Assembly (NCBI RefSeq): GCF_954871325.1
Contig: NC_088777.1
Location: 10,765,366-10,829,365, forward strand
Source: Gordionus sp. m RMFG-2023
Taxonomy: Eukaryota > Nematomorpha > Gordioida > Chordodea > Parachordodidae
Direction: 5' to 3'
DNA: 64,000 nucleotides
Shown: one piece after another, positions 37,101 to 48,741 of the stretch
Layout of the letters: every line of letters starts with the position of its first letter
Position numbering within the stretch: the stretch's first letter is position 1
Program-made: the position numbers and the translations under genes
Notes under the pieces: generated by a model
Database searches by the model: none
What the model saw: the letters and a program-made list of their open reading frames with translations, nothing else
What the model was told of the DNA's origin: nothing

Positions 37101-40100
37101 ACCTTAATTTGACTTGTATAATGAATGTCACGCTGGATTTTTGCAACTTAATCTTGAAAATGATTTGGGTCGTTATGTTTGACTAATTTATAACACTCCT
37201 TTTAAACCCCAAATCTCATAAAGAATCCTTAGTAAAAAAATGCGGCATTATATTTAACGATCATCTTATGCTGCTCAAAACATAACCATTCTTGATTGGT
37301 CACCATATAAGGGTTTCAGAACACTAGAATATATTTTTTTAAGGTTAATGGAATGAGGGGAATGTTATTGAAAATTTAAATAGTGTTTATTATATATTTT
37401 TTACGCATATTTAATTAAAATGCTAAAAACAATTTATTTTTTAAATTTTGATAAATTACCAAATAATATTATTCATATTTTTTTTAAATATGCCAAACTA
37501 TTCTATGGAGCAGTAAGTAGGTAAGAGTTTTATATTATACATATAACTCGGAAAACCAATAACAAAATTTAGTTTCTGAATATTCAAAAAAAAACGTGAT
37601 TAATATATCATATGTTTTCTGGGATTTTTGACGGAACTGATTAAATAAGATCATATGTATGAAAAACTGTGTTTTGAAACATTCCCAGAACAGCTGGGTA
37701 TAAAGTTATATTTTTTGCATTTTATTTGTATTATATACTAATTGACGCTCGATGAATCCTTTATATTTTACTCGTAAAAAGGTACAAACTATAGAGTTGA
37801 TTAGATTACCCTATAAAATAAGAGTAATAAACACTAAAAAATCCCTTACTGGTTGTTTAATGATATAAATAAAATGTAACAAATAACTATACTTATCTTT
37901 TAAAATGGGATATTTAAAATGAGACTGAATTTATAGATAAATATGTTTTATTCAAGCGGTGCCGAATTGAACGCCATCAAAATCAAAGTTGAGTCATAAT
38001 AACTTTTGAAATAAAAATAGAATTAGTAATATTTCAAAAATATTTATTCTACCTTTTTATCGAATTTCGCAATTATTTTTATAATCGTATCGCATATATT
38101 TTATCATCGCATCGCAAAAATAATGTTCTAATTTTATTATAGCGTTATCATTTCGCTCCATATTTATAAATTCTCCTTTGAGGGAGGGGCGGTGCTAATA
38201 GGTTATTTTTTTCTCCATAGATTTTATTGGAGGTTTATAGGTTCACTTATTGTAGGCCTTTGGCTATATATATTCTTTTTATAAAAAATGCTTTTTTTAA
38301 TAAAAAAATTTGTAATATGGTCATTATTTTAAAAAGGTATTAGCTTTTACTAATTTCTTTTTTTTTGTGATATATTGTACATTTTTGGGGGATGCGGGGT
38401 ATGTAGGAAGAAATTTTTTATAAGCCTAAAATGATATCTACCTACGAGGAAATTTTTTGATGGGGGAGGAATCCCACCACCTCTCTCTTGGTTACGCCCC
38501 TGTATAAATTATACCTATTTATTGGCTTGATTATTTTTCGCAGTATTAAATACGCAACAAAACGCGTTTATAAATTAAACCAGACACAAGGAAAGGATTT
38601 CTCATTTTCTTCCAATTTCTAATAAGGAATTCTCGCAATTTTCAATTTTCACACTATAATTCTTTAAAAATATATTGTCTCAAAGGCTATAAATGGATTA
38701 AATCTAATTTGTTCTATTTAAGAATATTGCTGAAATAAAAAAGCAGACGATCATCATTTCCCTCATAAAGTTAAATTAGGTGAGTCGAGTTAAAAATACT
38801 TTTTAAACATCCGACGGGTGACGCAAAATGTGAAGCGCTTATTTTTATGTTAAAATAATTAATTTAAAAATATGATATTTTGAAAATATATATTTTGGAC
38901 AATAATCAATCAAATTTTTTTTTAAAACAGCGGAGAATTTGTTTCGCGACATTTTAAACGAATGGGCGAGCGACAATTTTTATTATTATAAAATTCTAGG
39001 CAGGAAACAACTGGTGGGCTTACGGAATAAAATCCGCCCATCTCAGACCTTGGAGAAAAGATAGCCATCATTGATTTAGTTCTATGAGGTTTTTTTTGCC
39101 ATATCGCTTGTCAATAATAATTTTATGAAAACCCCTGTGGAAATTTTTTTTTAAAGAAATTTGGAAGGAATTTCATTAATAAACTTTTTCTTTATAAAAA
39201 AATATATAGAACGCGGAAGGAAATGATTACGTTGCCAACGTCCCTAAGCATCCATCCCAGACTGGTAATTATATCTACATTATAAAGTAGAAAGATGACC
39301 ACTTATTTAATTTTTTTTTCTTATTCAAATGTCACCTTATATAAAATATTTTTTGCAAAAACCGATTTTTAAATGGTGTTTATTTGTAACAAGCTGCTTC
39401 ATAATACAATACCCTATCTTTTGATGAGAATTTAACTCTCCCCAACCCCAATTCACATTACGATGAATATGAATTATTCTCAGAGGGCTATTACTCGGTT
39501 CCTATTTCTTACCCCGCCCTTACACCCTTTACTCTGAATATTTTGAATTTTGTGTAATAATCAAATTTAAAACAAATTCGTGCACGTTTAGATTACAATA
39601 TAGGGTTCGGGGGAAAATACGGCGTTCAAACCGATCGGAAGGATAGTTGCGCCTTGGGGTGGAATCACGTCGAAATCACCGAAAAACATTCATCACAAAT
39701 AGGTAATGTTTAATATTTACCCTAGGCAGAACAAACAAATTTCTGTCAAACAACTTTAATCCAGATGGCTAGATTGCCTTAATTTCCTATAAAATGATTT
39801 CTTAACTTAAGTTCCTTTTTACGTATTTAATAAAAGCAGAATATTATTTATGCCATAAAATCTATTCCACGGATAATTTTCATTTAAAATGGCATCTTAA
39901 ATCTTCCTAAATTTCCATAATATTTTAGCCGTGAAACTTATTTGCTTGAATTATATGTTTACTTTCCATTTATAATGGTTTCATAAATTTTTCAAATTAT
40001 TCTATTATGTTATCGTAAGATTTTATTTTAATTTTGCGATTTTTCATAAAATAGTTTTTAAATCTCCCGAAAATATTAAAATAATATTTTGCACATTATT

Positions 40101-43100
40101 TTTAAAACAAAATAAAAGATTACGCTAAAGGATTCGGCGGAAAATATGGAATTTCAAATGGAACAGCTGATAAATCGGCTCTCCCCTGGGATTACAAAGA
40201 GGTCATTGAACCTCACTCATCCCAAAAAGGTGTATTTCCTACTTTATTCCTTTATTTTGATTGTATATTCTTAAAATGAATATTTTATAAAATCCAAAAT
40301 AATAAAGAAAGAAAGGAAGGAGTTAAAGACTCGAAAAATAAAAAAAATTAATGGTAAATGTAAAAAAATAATTTTAATCAAATTATAAAAAAATTTAATC
40401 TCTTATTATTAGTTTTTTTTATTGCAAACATAAGGGAGGGAGAGAGAATAAAGATTGTGAGTAATTTTTTTTTGGAATAATCTTGATTTAGCACGCGATA
40501 AGTAAAGATATTATAAATAAAATGGTTGAACTGAATAGAAGAAATTAGAAACATTTTAATAATTAGCTAGATGAAGAAGCATTCCTCCATAAATTCATAA
40601 TATTTATCGAAAAATGAATAATTTGATTGTCCGCCATAATTTATTTTCTGCTTGATCTTTTTAGGCCTTCGTTGAGATCAAATTAGCATATTTAAAAATT
40701 ACATATCATCGGGGGTCACTTCGTCCTTTTTCCTCACGGTTTGATGCCGAGTTTTCCTCTGATTCCCCTTCTCCATTTTCTACAATCCTGAACATCGCTA
40801 TTTGTGATTCCATTTTTCTCATATCATCCGTTTAGTTCGTCTCCAGATGTAATTTCATTTGTTCTCTCCATTACTCTTACACTATTCAAATATCATCTCA
40901 TCATGTTCCAGGAGTTTAATTGCTTTATATTATTGTTTTTTTTTAAATTCGAAGATTATGCTAAAGGATTTGACGCCAAAGTTGGCCTTCACAAAGATTG
41001 CCTCAAGAGATTAGCTTTGAAGGGAGAAAGCAAGGATAAGCAGGATTTACACGCGTCTCAAAAAGGTTTTATATTTGGGAAATTTTTTATTTATATTGAT
41101 ACGAGAAAGAGATAATTCATGACTTTAACCTTTCTTAATTTTATATATATATATACCCCTTCTAACTTTGTAAATTTTCGATAACTGTCACTCACCTAGG
41201 AACACAGATGCACCAATAACGATATTTGGTATAGAATGGTTTCCATTTTAATTGATACCAAAGAACCTTTATAAATTTTAACAAAATTGGCTTATAATAA
41301 GTTATATATTAAAAAAAATATCTACAAATTAAGTTAATAAAAAAATATATAAAAGTGCTGTTGTTTTTTTTTCCTATTGTTTTTTCTAATATTAACGTTA
41401 TTATAAAGAATAATACGTAAGAAAATAAATTACAATCATAATTGAAAAGCATTTTTATGGCTTAAATTTAATCAAAATTAGGAGGGAAATAGAGGTCTTG
41501 GAAAAAAAATCATTAAACCGTCATTGTAATTATCCTTCCTATATGTTGTGAGATTATTTACCTCAAATTTTTAATGACAAAACCTCACCTCTTGTAATTT
41601 TTAGTTTTTTCAATTGACATCATATTAATTAGGGTTGTAAATTAAATTTTATTTTCTAAAATATTTTCCCTGGAGGAGTAAAAAGTTATTAATTTAACAC
41701 ATATTCATTTTATTGCATTTAACATCTGTTTTCCTATAAAATTTACGAATTAACTTTTATAAAATAATATTAAATTTTACTAGTAAAGTTTACGAACCGG
41801 ACTGATATACATAGACCGGACCATGGTATTTTAAAAATTTGTACCTTTTTACCTAATTTAATTCTTGTTTTATCATTTTATATAAAAGTATTTCAAATCA
41901 AATATGAATGAATAGTAATAAATACTAGAAATATTTAATTTGAATAATTGCTAATGTTTTTGTTTATAGATCTACACTAGAAGGAATTAGAATCAACCAT
42001 TTACATCTTCTTTAAATATAAAGATATTTTTAAAAATATTTTTTCTATGGACTTTATTATATCAAAAGAATTATTTCAGGATCAATATTATGTAATATCA
42101 TTTTTAATAATTAAACAAAAAATTTTTAACAATTAATTGAACTCATCTGCAAAATATAGTAAAATAAGGTATAATAAAATATATTTATATAAAAGGAAGA
42201 AAAACCAATAATTATTTAAAATTTACACAAAACAAAAAAAATTGATTTAACATATCAACCCTAATATAGAAATTATTTTTAACAAGATAAATTTTTGGTA
42301 TCTAATTTTAAAAAAAACGTGATGTCAATGCATCCGTGCTAAGGAACACAACTGAGTTTTAAGAGAGATACTACTGACGGGGGATGGAATTTAATGAAAA
42401 ATTGGGTAGATTGAATAAAACTATGATTTATTTCTATATGTTTAGATTACTCCTTCGGTTACGGTGGAAACTTTGGCAGTCCCACGATCGATCAAAAGAG
42501 TTCGTATTTTTTTAACGTCAATTTTACTCTATCATTTTCGACTGAAACCATCACTCCCTAAGAGTGGCTGTTAATTAATATCTCCAACTTAGTGTTAATG
42601 GAGTGTTTCTCTATGATTGACTTTTTTTTCTTATTCAAATTTATAATTTTAATATCAAATCACATCTAATAAATATTGCCATTATATAGCTACTATCTCA
42701 CATATATAGCTTTTTTGAAATTATTATATAATTTTAGATTGTTTGCTGATTCCATAATTTGTATTCGGTATATTGCATTTTAAATCTGATTAGTTTTCAT
42801 GATTGACTAAATAAATATAAATTCAAGATACTAATAATTTCCATAATAATATAAGATTTTTAGGTACTGTAATAGTTTTTTAAAATAATATTTGTATCCA
42901 CGGTTAAGAATTACCCATTTGGCTACTAACATAAATTTAATGTGTTATAAATAACAATATAAGATCTTTTAAATTACTTTTTCTTATTTTTAAAATAACT
43001 AATAAATAGTTAGTAATACAAACTACGTTTAAATTTTCGCCGAAGATTTATGTGCAACATGAATGCAGTTTCATTTAGAAATCGGTATTTTAATCTAGCT

Positions 43101-45481
43101 TAAGATGGGAAAATTTTTACATTAAATCTACAAATTTATCGCATTTTTAAAAAATTAGAGTGTATAGGTAGTTATGGCGTCTGTCTCACTTCACCTCGGA
43201 TCGCGGTTCAATCCCTATATGCCCATTATTTCAGATCAATTTATATTTTTTTCGCGTTGTCGATAGTTCATAGTTTAGCACTCATGTGTAAATCATTTGC
43301 CCAATTCTTTAATAATTTCTGTTTAATTTTTTTTCATCAGACGGAGAGTTATCAACGAAAAACGAAGACAACTCTCCATCTCAAATTACACCGCACGCGA
43401 TCGACCCCGGGCTCGATTTAAATTACGATATCAAAAGCGCGAAAAAATATTTCGAAAAACAGATAACCGCTTGCCAGAAAAATTCGACCAATTTTAATGC
43501 CATAACAGGAAAAATACGCAAATTCGATTCTAACAACTGTAGAAATAATGAAAATAATAATAAAGGTAGTTAATAGTTTATATTTATTTTTATTAAAAAC
43601 ATTTTATCTCGATGAAAAATTTGAAAGGGAAGGAAAGAAAGAGAGCGGTAAAATTTGGCAACTCTTAGTTAAAATATTTCGCACCAGGATAATTTTATTG
43701 AAGTAATGGAAGCTTTGTTATGTTATGTACATAATATTATATATTCAAGGTGTCAATGCCTCAACTATCACCAAATCATGCGTCATTCAAACCAGTGCTC
43801 AATATAACAGGGAGGTCGAACGGGTTAATAATAAGGATCAAGCTCCCTTAAAAAGTGTTAGCGATAGAATTCACAATTTCGAAAATGCTAAAAATATGCC
43901 AATCATTTCTAATACTCCAAACAATTCTTTTTTAAACTATGTTAATGAATTGTCAAAGGACTCTAAGAGCAACTTTGCTGAAAATGAAAGAGCTCAAAAT
44001 GGGAAGCAGATTGAGGAGCATATTAACGGGGATAGAATTTCAGGTTTTTTTTAAATTTATTTGTCTTGTGGATATTTATCGCCACTTGTATTTGGCAACC
44101 GTTTTTAATTGATGTTAACCATTTTTATGCAGAATTTCCTTCTAAAAATTAAAAATAAGTAATATCTCGACATTATTGTGCGATATCCCCCGATTAGCTT
44201 GATTAATCATGTTAAATTCTCTTTATTACAAAATCCTGTAAAATTGGCAGAAAGAAAGAAATCCTTGTTATTGAAATGAGACATAATTATATAATTTACT
44301 TGAGAGTATCTTAAAGAGTTTTATAAAGTATCATAATCCATAGAAAACTCATCATTTTCTTAACTAATACACTTTTAAATTTTATGATGGTTGAATACTC
44401 GACTTGTCTGTTAAATGCTAGCTAGCTATTTATAGAATTTTATATCCAACATTATTCACTAAATTTAAGAAAGTATTGGCAAGACTCCAGTTAATATGTC
44501 CCGTCTAAAAGATTCATATGACCAAATCGAATCTACCAATCAAAGCCCTATTACGAATGGGATATTCGAGCTTCGGGATCTCGTCTTAGACTCAAATGGA
44601 CAATTAGCTGGCAAGGATAATCTCCCTGATAATTTTATTAACAATAATGGGGTTTGCCACCAAGCAGATAGCCAAGATGCGGGTAAGTTAATCGAAAATG
44701 TTAGTGAAAATAATGGTACCCTGTCTAATGAACAATTTAGACACGATGTTAATAATCCCGACGATTTGGGGATTACTGCGATAGCTATGTACGATTATCA
44801 AGCAAGTAATCAAAATTTACATTTGATTATATTCTGGGAAAATAAAAATAAGAAATAAATGAAACAATGGGAATGAAAGAAAGAAATTAAATGGAAGGAA
44901 GAAATAAATAAATTAAAATATGAAATTTTACTAATTTTTTTTAAAAACAAAATAAATTTTCAAAGACGAAGAGGATGAGCTTACCTTCGACCCTGGAGAA
45001 TTGATAACCCATATTGATAAAGTGATTCTTTATTTTTTTGAAAACTAAGCTAAAGATTATTTATTTTTCTTCGAATTTGAGTTAACTTCATTAATAGAAA
45101 TATAAAATATTAACACCCCATACAGACCTTCAAAGCCGCCGTAAAAGTATTTTATTTAGGATATTTTATTACTATTAAATAATTAAAACAATAATTTGAC
45201 AAATTTTATAATATAAAATAAGACATAATTACTATGTTTATTTATCATTTTATGAATAATCATTTGAATAAATTGTTAAATTAAAATAATAAACTAGGTC
45301 TTCTTTAAATTTCTATGAAAAGTGCTGCACATATTTATTTTTTTAAATTTATTTATAAATATTTAATATATCTAAAAAAATCTGTAATTTATAGATCGAT
45401 GCTGGTTGGTGGAATGGTATGTGTCGGGGTAAGATGGGCCTGTTTCCTGCTAATTATGTTCAACTCATTAATTCCGAATAA
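34161..45481 (+). CDS. cortactin
   Basis: Thirteen coding exons join in phase: 34161-34223, 34272-34342, 34405-34534, 39210-39264, 39592-39702, 40119-40229, 40955-41065, 42446-42499, 43341-43565, 43750-44043, 44470-44805 (44491 is an alternative acceptor), 44966-45021 and 45395-45481. The product is about 567 residues (human about 550). Cortactin promotes branched actin by binding Arp2/3 and F-actin. The N-terminal DDWDTDPNF is the acidic Arp2/3-binding motif. Then come 4.5 cortactin repeats ([42 protein letters not shown], a divergent [11 protein letters not shown], and the half repeat FGYGGNFG). A polar region follows, with a short piece like the usual helix ([10 protein letters not shown]), then a C-terminal SH3 domain ([51 protein letters not shown]). 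The usual proline-rich segment is not evident. Repeats 2-4 each fill one 111-nt exon. Confidence 0.95.
35405..35625. repeat. worn palindromic hAT MITE in cortactin intron 3
   Basis: It begins TAGGGTTGTTAAATGGCTC and has the usual CGGCTAACTCAATATTTTAT and the inverted half, with a decayed right end (GGCTCAAAATGAGCTG). Confidence 0.65.
35640..36960 (+). mobile_element. heavily decayed LINE-like remnant
   Basis: At about 36893-36952 the plus strand reads [20 protein letters not shown], a pattern typical of the C-terminal end of APE-type LINE polyproteins. Upstream pieces (for example [20 protein letters not shown] at about 35725-35785) look like former coding but do not give a recognisable domain. 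Boundaries are guesses. It lies in a cortactin intron. Confidence 0.35.
36961..39209. other. cortactin intron 3, distal part
   Basis: AT-rich and without exons. A segment ending GGTTACGCCCCTG at 38490-38502, followed by TA, looks like the end of a small Tc1/mariner-type element. Confidence 0.4.
43161..43224 (+). repeat. tRNA-Val-like sequence, probably a SINE head or tRNA relic
   Basis: TAGTTATGGCGTCTGTCTCAC resembles the D-arm to anticodon part of tRNA-Val(CAC), and GGTTCAATCCC resembles an RNA polymerase III B box. The T-arm and acceptor stems do not pair well, so it is not a working tRNA gene. It lies in a cortactin intron on the sense strand. Confidence 0.4.
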
Positions 45482-46947
45482 ATATTATAATGGAGACGAT
45501 AATAAACACATTATCTTAATTCTTGCGCATTTATAAATCATCCCCGTTTAATTAACCCGACTAATGGCGAAAGCGAGGAAGCGTGTTTTTGGATTAATAA
45601 TATTAAAAGAGTCTTCCCATTACGATTTTGGTTTTAACTAAACAATTTATTAAAATATTAATAATGTATAAACATATGACGATTCATGTAAATATATTAT
45701 TATTAAGGAATTTTTAATTGCATCAATGTCCACATACATTTACAATGACAAATTTTACAAAAATACAAGACGTAAATTAACACTTATAAAAAAAACACTT
45801 AAAAATGTTATAAGTTTCTATTCTAATATTTATTTTGTATCCCTTCATAGAAAATCAAAACTCTTGACTATTGGCCAATCATATACCTTTACATATTATT
45901 TATTGATAATCAATCAAACAAAATATTTTTCTCTTTGTTTTTACTTTTATATATTTTATGGAGAACTGAGAAATAATTAAATTTTGGTGAGTCTATTCAA
46001 TCTGAAATCAGGCTATCTTTTGATAATTTTTTTTTGGTCGATCCAATTTTTATATGTATATTTTTTTTAATATCGCCTTTATATTTTAAATATATTATTA
46101 ATTTTTTTATAAATTTATTTACAATACTAAAACTTATAATAATATATAACGCGAAAAAAAAATCATTAAAAATATGAAATGGAATAATATATATAATTTT
46201 TTCAAATGATTTCTTAATCTTCACTCAATTAGAATTTTCGTTAGTCAGCACCCCCAAAAAAATATTTATTGAAGAATATTTATAATCTATCAATGTAGTA
46301 GATATCCCTATATGGGGGTGATTTGAAATTTTGAGAAATTTCGTAAAAATGTCCTAAATTGTCTTAAAAATAAAATAATTCACATTTGGCTCTAAGATAC
46401 CATGACAATCACTGCAAGATATTAATTTTTGATGAAAAATTATTATATAAAAATTAAATTGCAATCTTAATTAATTTTGTTATATAGATAGCCTAGTGTT
46501 AAACCTGAAACCTCGTGTTTTTGCTAAACCCGAACCATATTTTGAAATTGAAGGGTTCAAGTATACCTAAAACAAATTATTTGAGAAAGAAAAAAATATT
46601 TTCGTCAAATAATTTTTTACCCATTATTCGTATAATTTCATTTTTTTCATATTCAAAATTTATCGTAAATATTCGAAACTATTCATAAATATTTGAATTT
46701 ACTGGAATTTCATGTTCCTTGCGGAACATATTTTTTTACCTTATAAATCATTAAATTTTAATAATCTAATTTCCAAAGTTTGAAATAAAATCTTTGAAGA
46801 ATTTTATAAAGAAGTGGAGCCATTTGATGAATCACAAATTGATTGATTTGAAAAATGTATCTAAAAGTGGAATAATAAGGGCTATTTTATAGTAATACAC
46901 AATTGAGAACGTTAATCTAGAATGATTTGTTTGTCTTGGTGCATATC
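45482..46947. other. cortactin 3' flank, AT-rich
   Basis: AATAAA at 45477-45482 overlaps the stop codon and AATAAA recurs near 45502, possible polyadenylation signals. The rest has no supported gene. The long open frames here are simple A/T-driven ones. Confidence 0.4.
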
Positions 46948-47088
46948 GAGGCTTGCGAATTATGAAATCTCTGGTTTTGGGGTCATTCTGATATGAGGCT
47001 TGCGAATTATGAAATCTCTGGTTTTGGGGTCATTCTGATATGAGGCTTGCGAATTATGAAATCTCTGATTTTGGGGTCATTCTGATAT
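46948..47088. repeat. tandem repeat, three 47-bp units
   Basis: Units start at 46948, 46995 and 47042 with GAGGCTTGCGAATTATGAAA. The first two are identical and the third differs by one base, so the array expanded recently. No coding or promoter role is visible. Confidence 0.9.
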
Positions 47089-48108
47089 CTTTTAAAGGGC
47101 AATCAAAATAAGTTTTCTAGATCCAAAAATGCGGTAACGGTTAATGTATACAACTCCATCTTGTCGGGCATGTTTTTTGCAGTTTCTTTTTTCTTGTAGT
47201 ATTAGTCTCATAAATAATTCTATTCAGCAAATTCAGTCTCTTTGGATATCTGAACATTTCATACATAGAACACTACCGTAATTCAAAACAGCCTTATATA
47301 TTTTTTTAAAAATTTGATACGGTCCATTAGTTACGCACCTGTATAGAATTAATAAGGAGGAACAAAATGAGAATATTTTTTATAACAAAAAATTTCAATT
47401 TTATTGAACTTCATCTTTTTGAGATTGCTATAACTCCTATGACAAGATTGATGCTATGTTTTATACTAGTATGTTAATTATGGATATTTTATGGAAACTC
47501 CTAAAAACACTTTGATAGGTGAAATAATATAGCAGTCATTGATATTATTTCTACCAAGTATAATATATTAAATTTATTATTAGAGCTCATGTCTAAAAAA
47601 CTAATTAATAACTTTATAAATTAATGCATTTTTATAGAGCTCCAGCTTTAGTCTCCCAAAGAAACTGATGATATTAATCTTGTCAATTTATTTTAATATA
47701 TTATATTTGTTATATGAGCAGTGCTGACGTTATTTCTAGGAATTATGAATGCTCCGTTTAAATTTACAACAGTATTTCAAAATTTTATTTTAATCTTAAA
47801 TTATAAGACCTAATTTTCTAACAAGATTTAACATTGTTTTACAATCTCCTTGTAAAAACTCGGAAAAATTTGAATTATAACTTGATGTTGAGTTAAAAAA
47901 ATTGATAGGTATGCGAATTGGCATAAATCCAACCCTGCTACTAACTAGAAAAAACTGAAATATAATTTTATTATATTTTTTTTGAATTTGAAAAAAAAAT
48001 TATTTTTAATTATCTAAAAGTTGCAATTTTTTTAAATGAATATAATTAAATATAAAATGAAAAGCGAATTCTAAAACAATAAATTATAAAAAAAAAATTA
48101 ATGTTCCT
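47089..48108. other. intergenic, no gene seen
   Basis: AT-rich. AGTTACGCACCTG at 47329-47341, followed by TA, repeats the putative element end seen at 38490. Confidence 0.4.
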
Positions 48109-48687
48109 TCATCTATGATAAGGTAGATATTGCGGGTTCGATCGTGGATATTGTGGAAAATGCCTAGATTGACCAGCATACCGTGGATTGTTGGGATAAT
48201 ATGGCTTCTCTTGAATTTTATCATAAATATGGGGTGAAATGGGTGGTGGAATATAGGAGTTTGGCTTAGAGTGATGGTAGGAAACGTCATTCAGATATCT
48301 GTTTATATCAAAAGGCGCATTTTGGCCATAATCTTGTTCGGCGGAATAAAAATCAGGCGGGTGATATAATATTTTTGTTTGGTAAACTTGTGAAGGAAGT
48401 GGTTTTATAGGGACATACCCGATATCGTAACCTGGGTGCATTATATTATTTTCGTAAGGCTTTTTCACATAAGTTGTAAATGTTACCATTTGTGGGGGTA
48501 TAGTGGATTCAGTTACATCTGAAGGGTATGTATCACCCATATTCGGGATCGCTGAGGTCTCTGAAATCGTATTTTCAGTTTGATATATTGTTGGCACCGG
48601 GATTGCAGATACGGTTGCCACTATATTGAGAAGAAGGATCAAGCTACAGAAACTCTGAAAAAGAAAGTGGTGCGGATATCTTTTCAT
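48109..48687 (-). CDS. secreted Tyr/Pro-rich protein, family unknown
   Basis: An intact frame of 192 codons from the chosen ATG at 48687. The start MKRYPHHF, a hydrophobic core with CSLILLLNIVATVSA and a likely cleavage before IPVP make a good signal peptide. In-frame ATGs at 48702 and 48741 are alternatives. TTTTTGTAG just upstream of 48702 looks like a splice acceptor, so there may be an untranslated first exon. The mature part is rich in Tyr, Pro, Ser and Asn (for example PYYPNNPRYAG and SYIPPPISPHIYD) and has no Cys, suggesting an extended extracellular structural protein. It faces away from the Tyr-rich cluster at 50.3-55.4 kb, shares its composition but not its Ser/Gly repeats or exon plan, and could be a distant relative or an independent neighbour. 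Confidence 0.65.
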   Translation of the reverse strand: MKRYPHHFLFQSFCSLILLLNIVATVSAIPVPTIYQTENTISETSAIPNMGDTYPSDVTESTIPPQMVTFTTYVKKPYENNIMHPGYDIGYVPIKPLPSQVYQTKILYHPPDFYSAEQDYGQNAPFDINRYLNDVSYHHSKPNSYIPPPISPHIYDKIQEKPYYPNNPRYAGQSRHFPQYPRSNPQYLPYHR

Positions 48688-48741
48688 TAATGTTAACGGC
48701 ATCCCTACAAAAATTAATATTATATAAAATAATTTCAACAA

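Noticed and set aside
43161-43224. Functional tRNA-Val gene
   Set aside because: The T-arm and acceptor stem do not pair, so a tRNA-derived relic is the better reading.
44496-44858. A 120-residue protein ending in intron sequence at the SH3 domain
   Set aside because: It is exon 11 of cortactin running past the donor at 44806. The SH3 domain continues in the exon at 44966.
45726-46224. Hydrophobic open frames on both strands after cortactin
   Set aside because: Phe/Ile/Lys/Tyr-rich composition is what A/T-rich DNA gives by chance. No start context, splice signal or family motif.
46948-47088. CRISPR-like array
   Set aside because: Only three direct head-to-tail units without unique spacers, and the genome is that of an animal.
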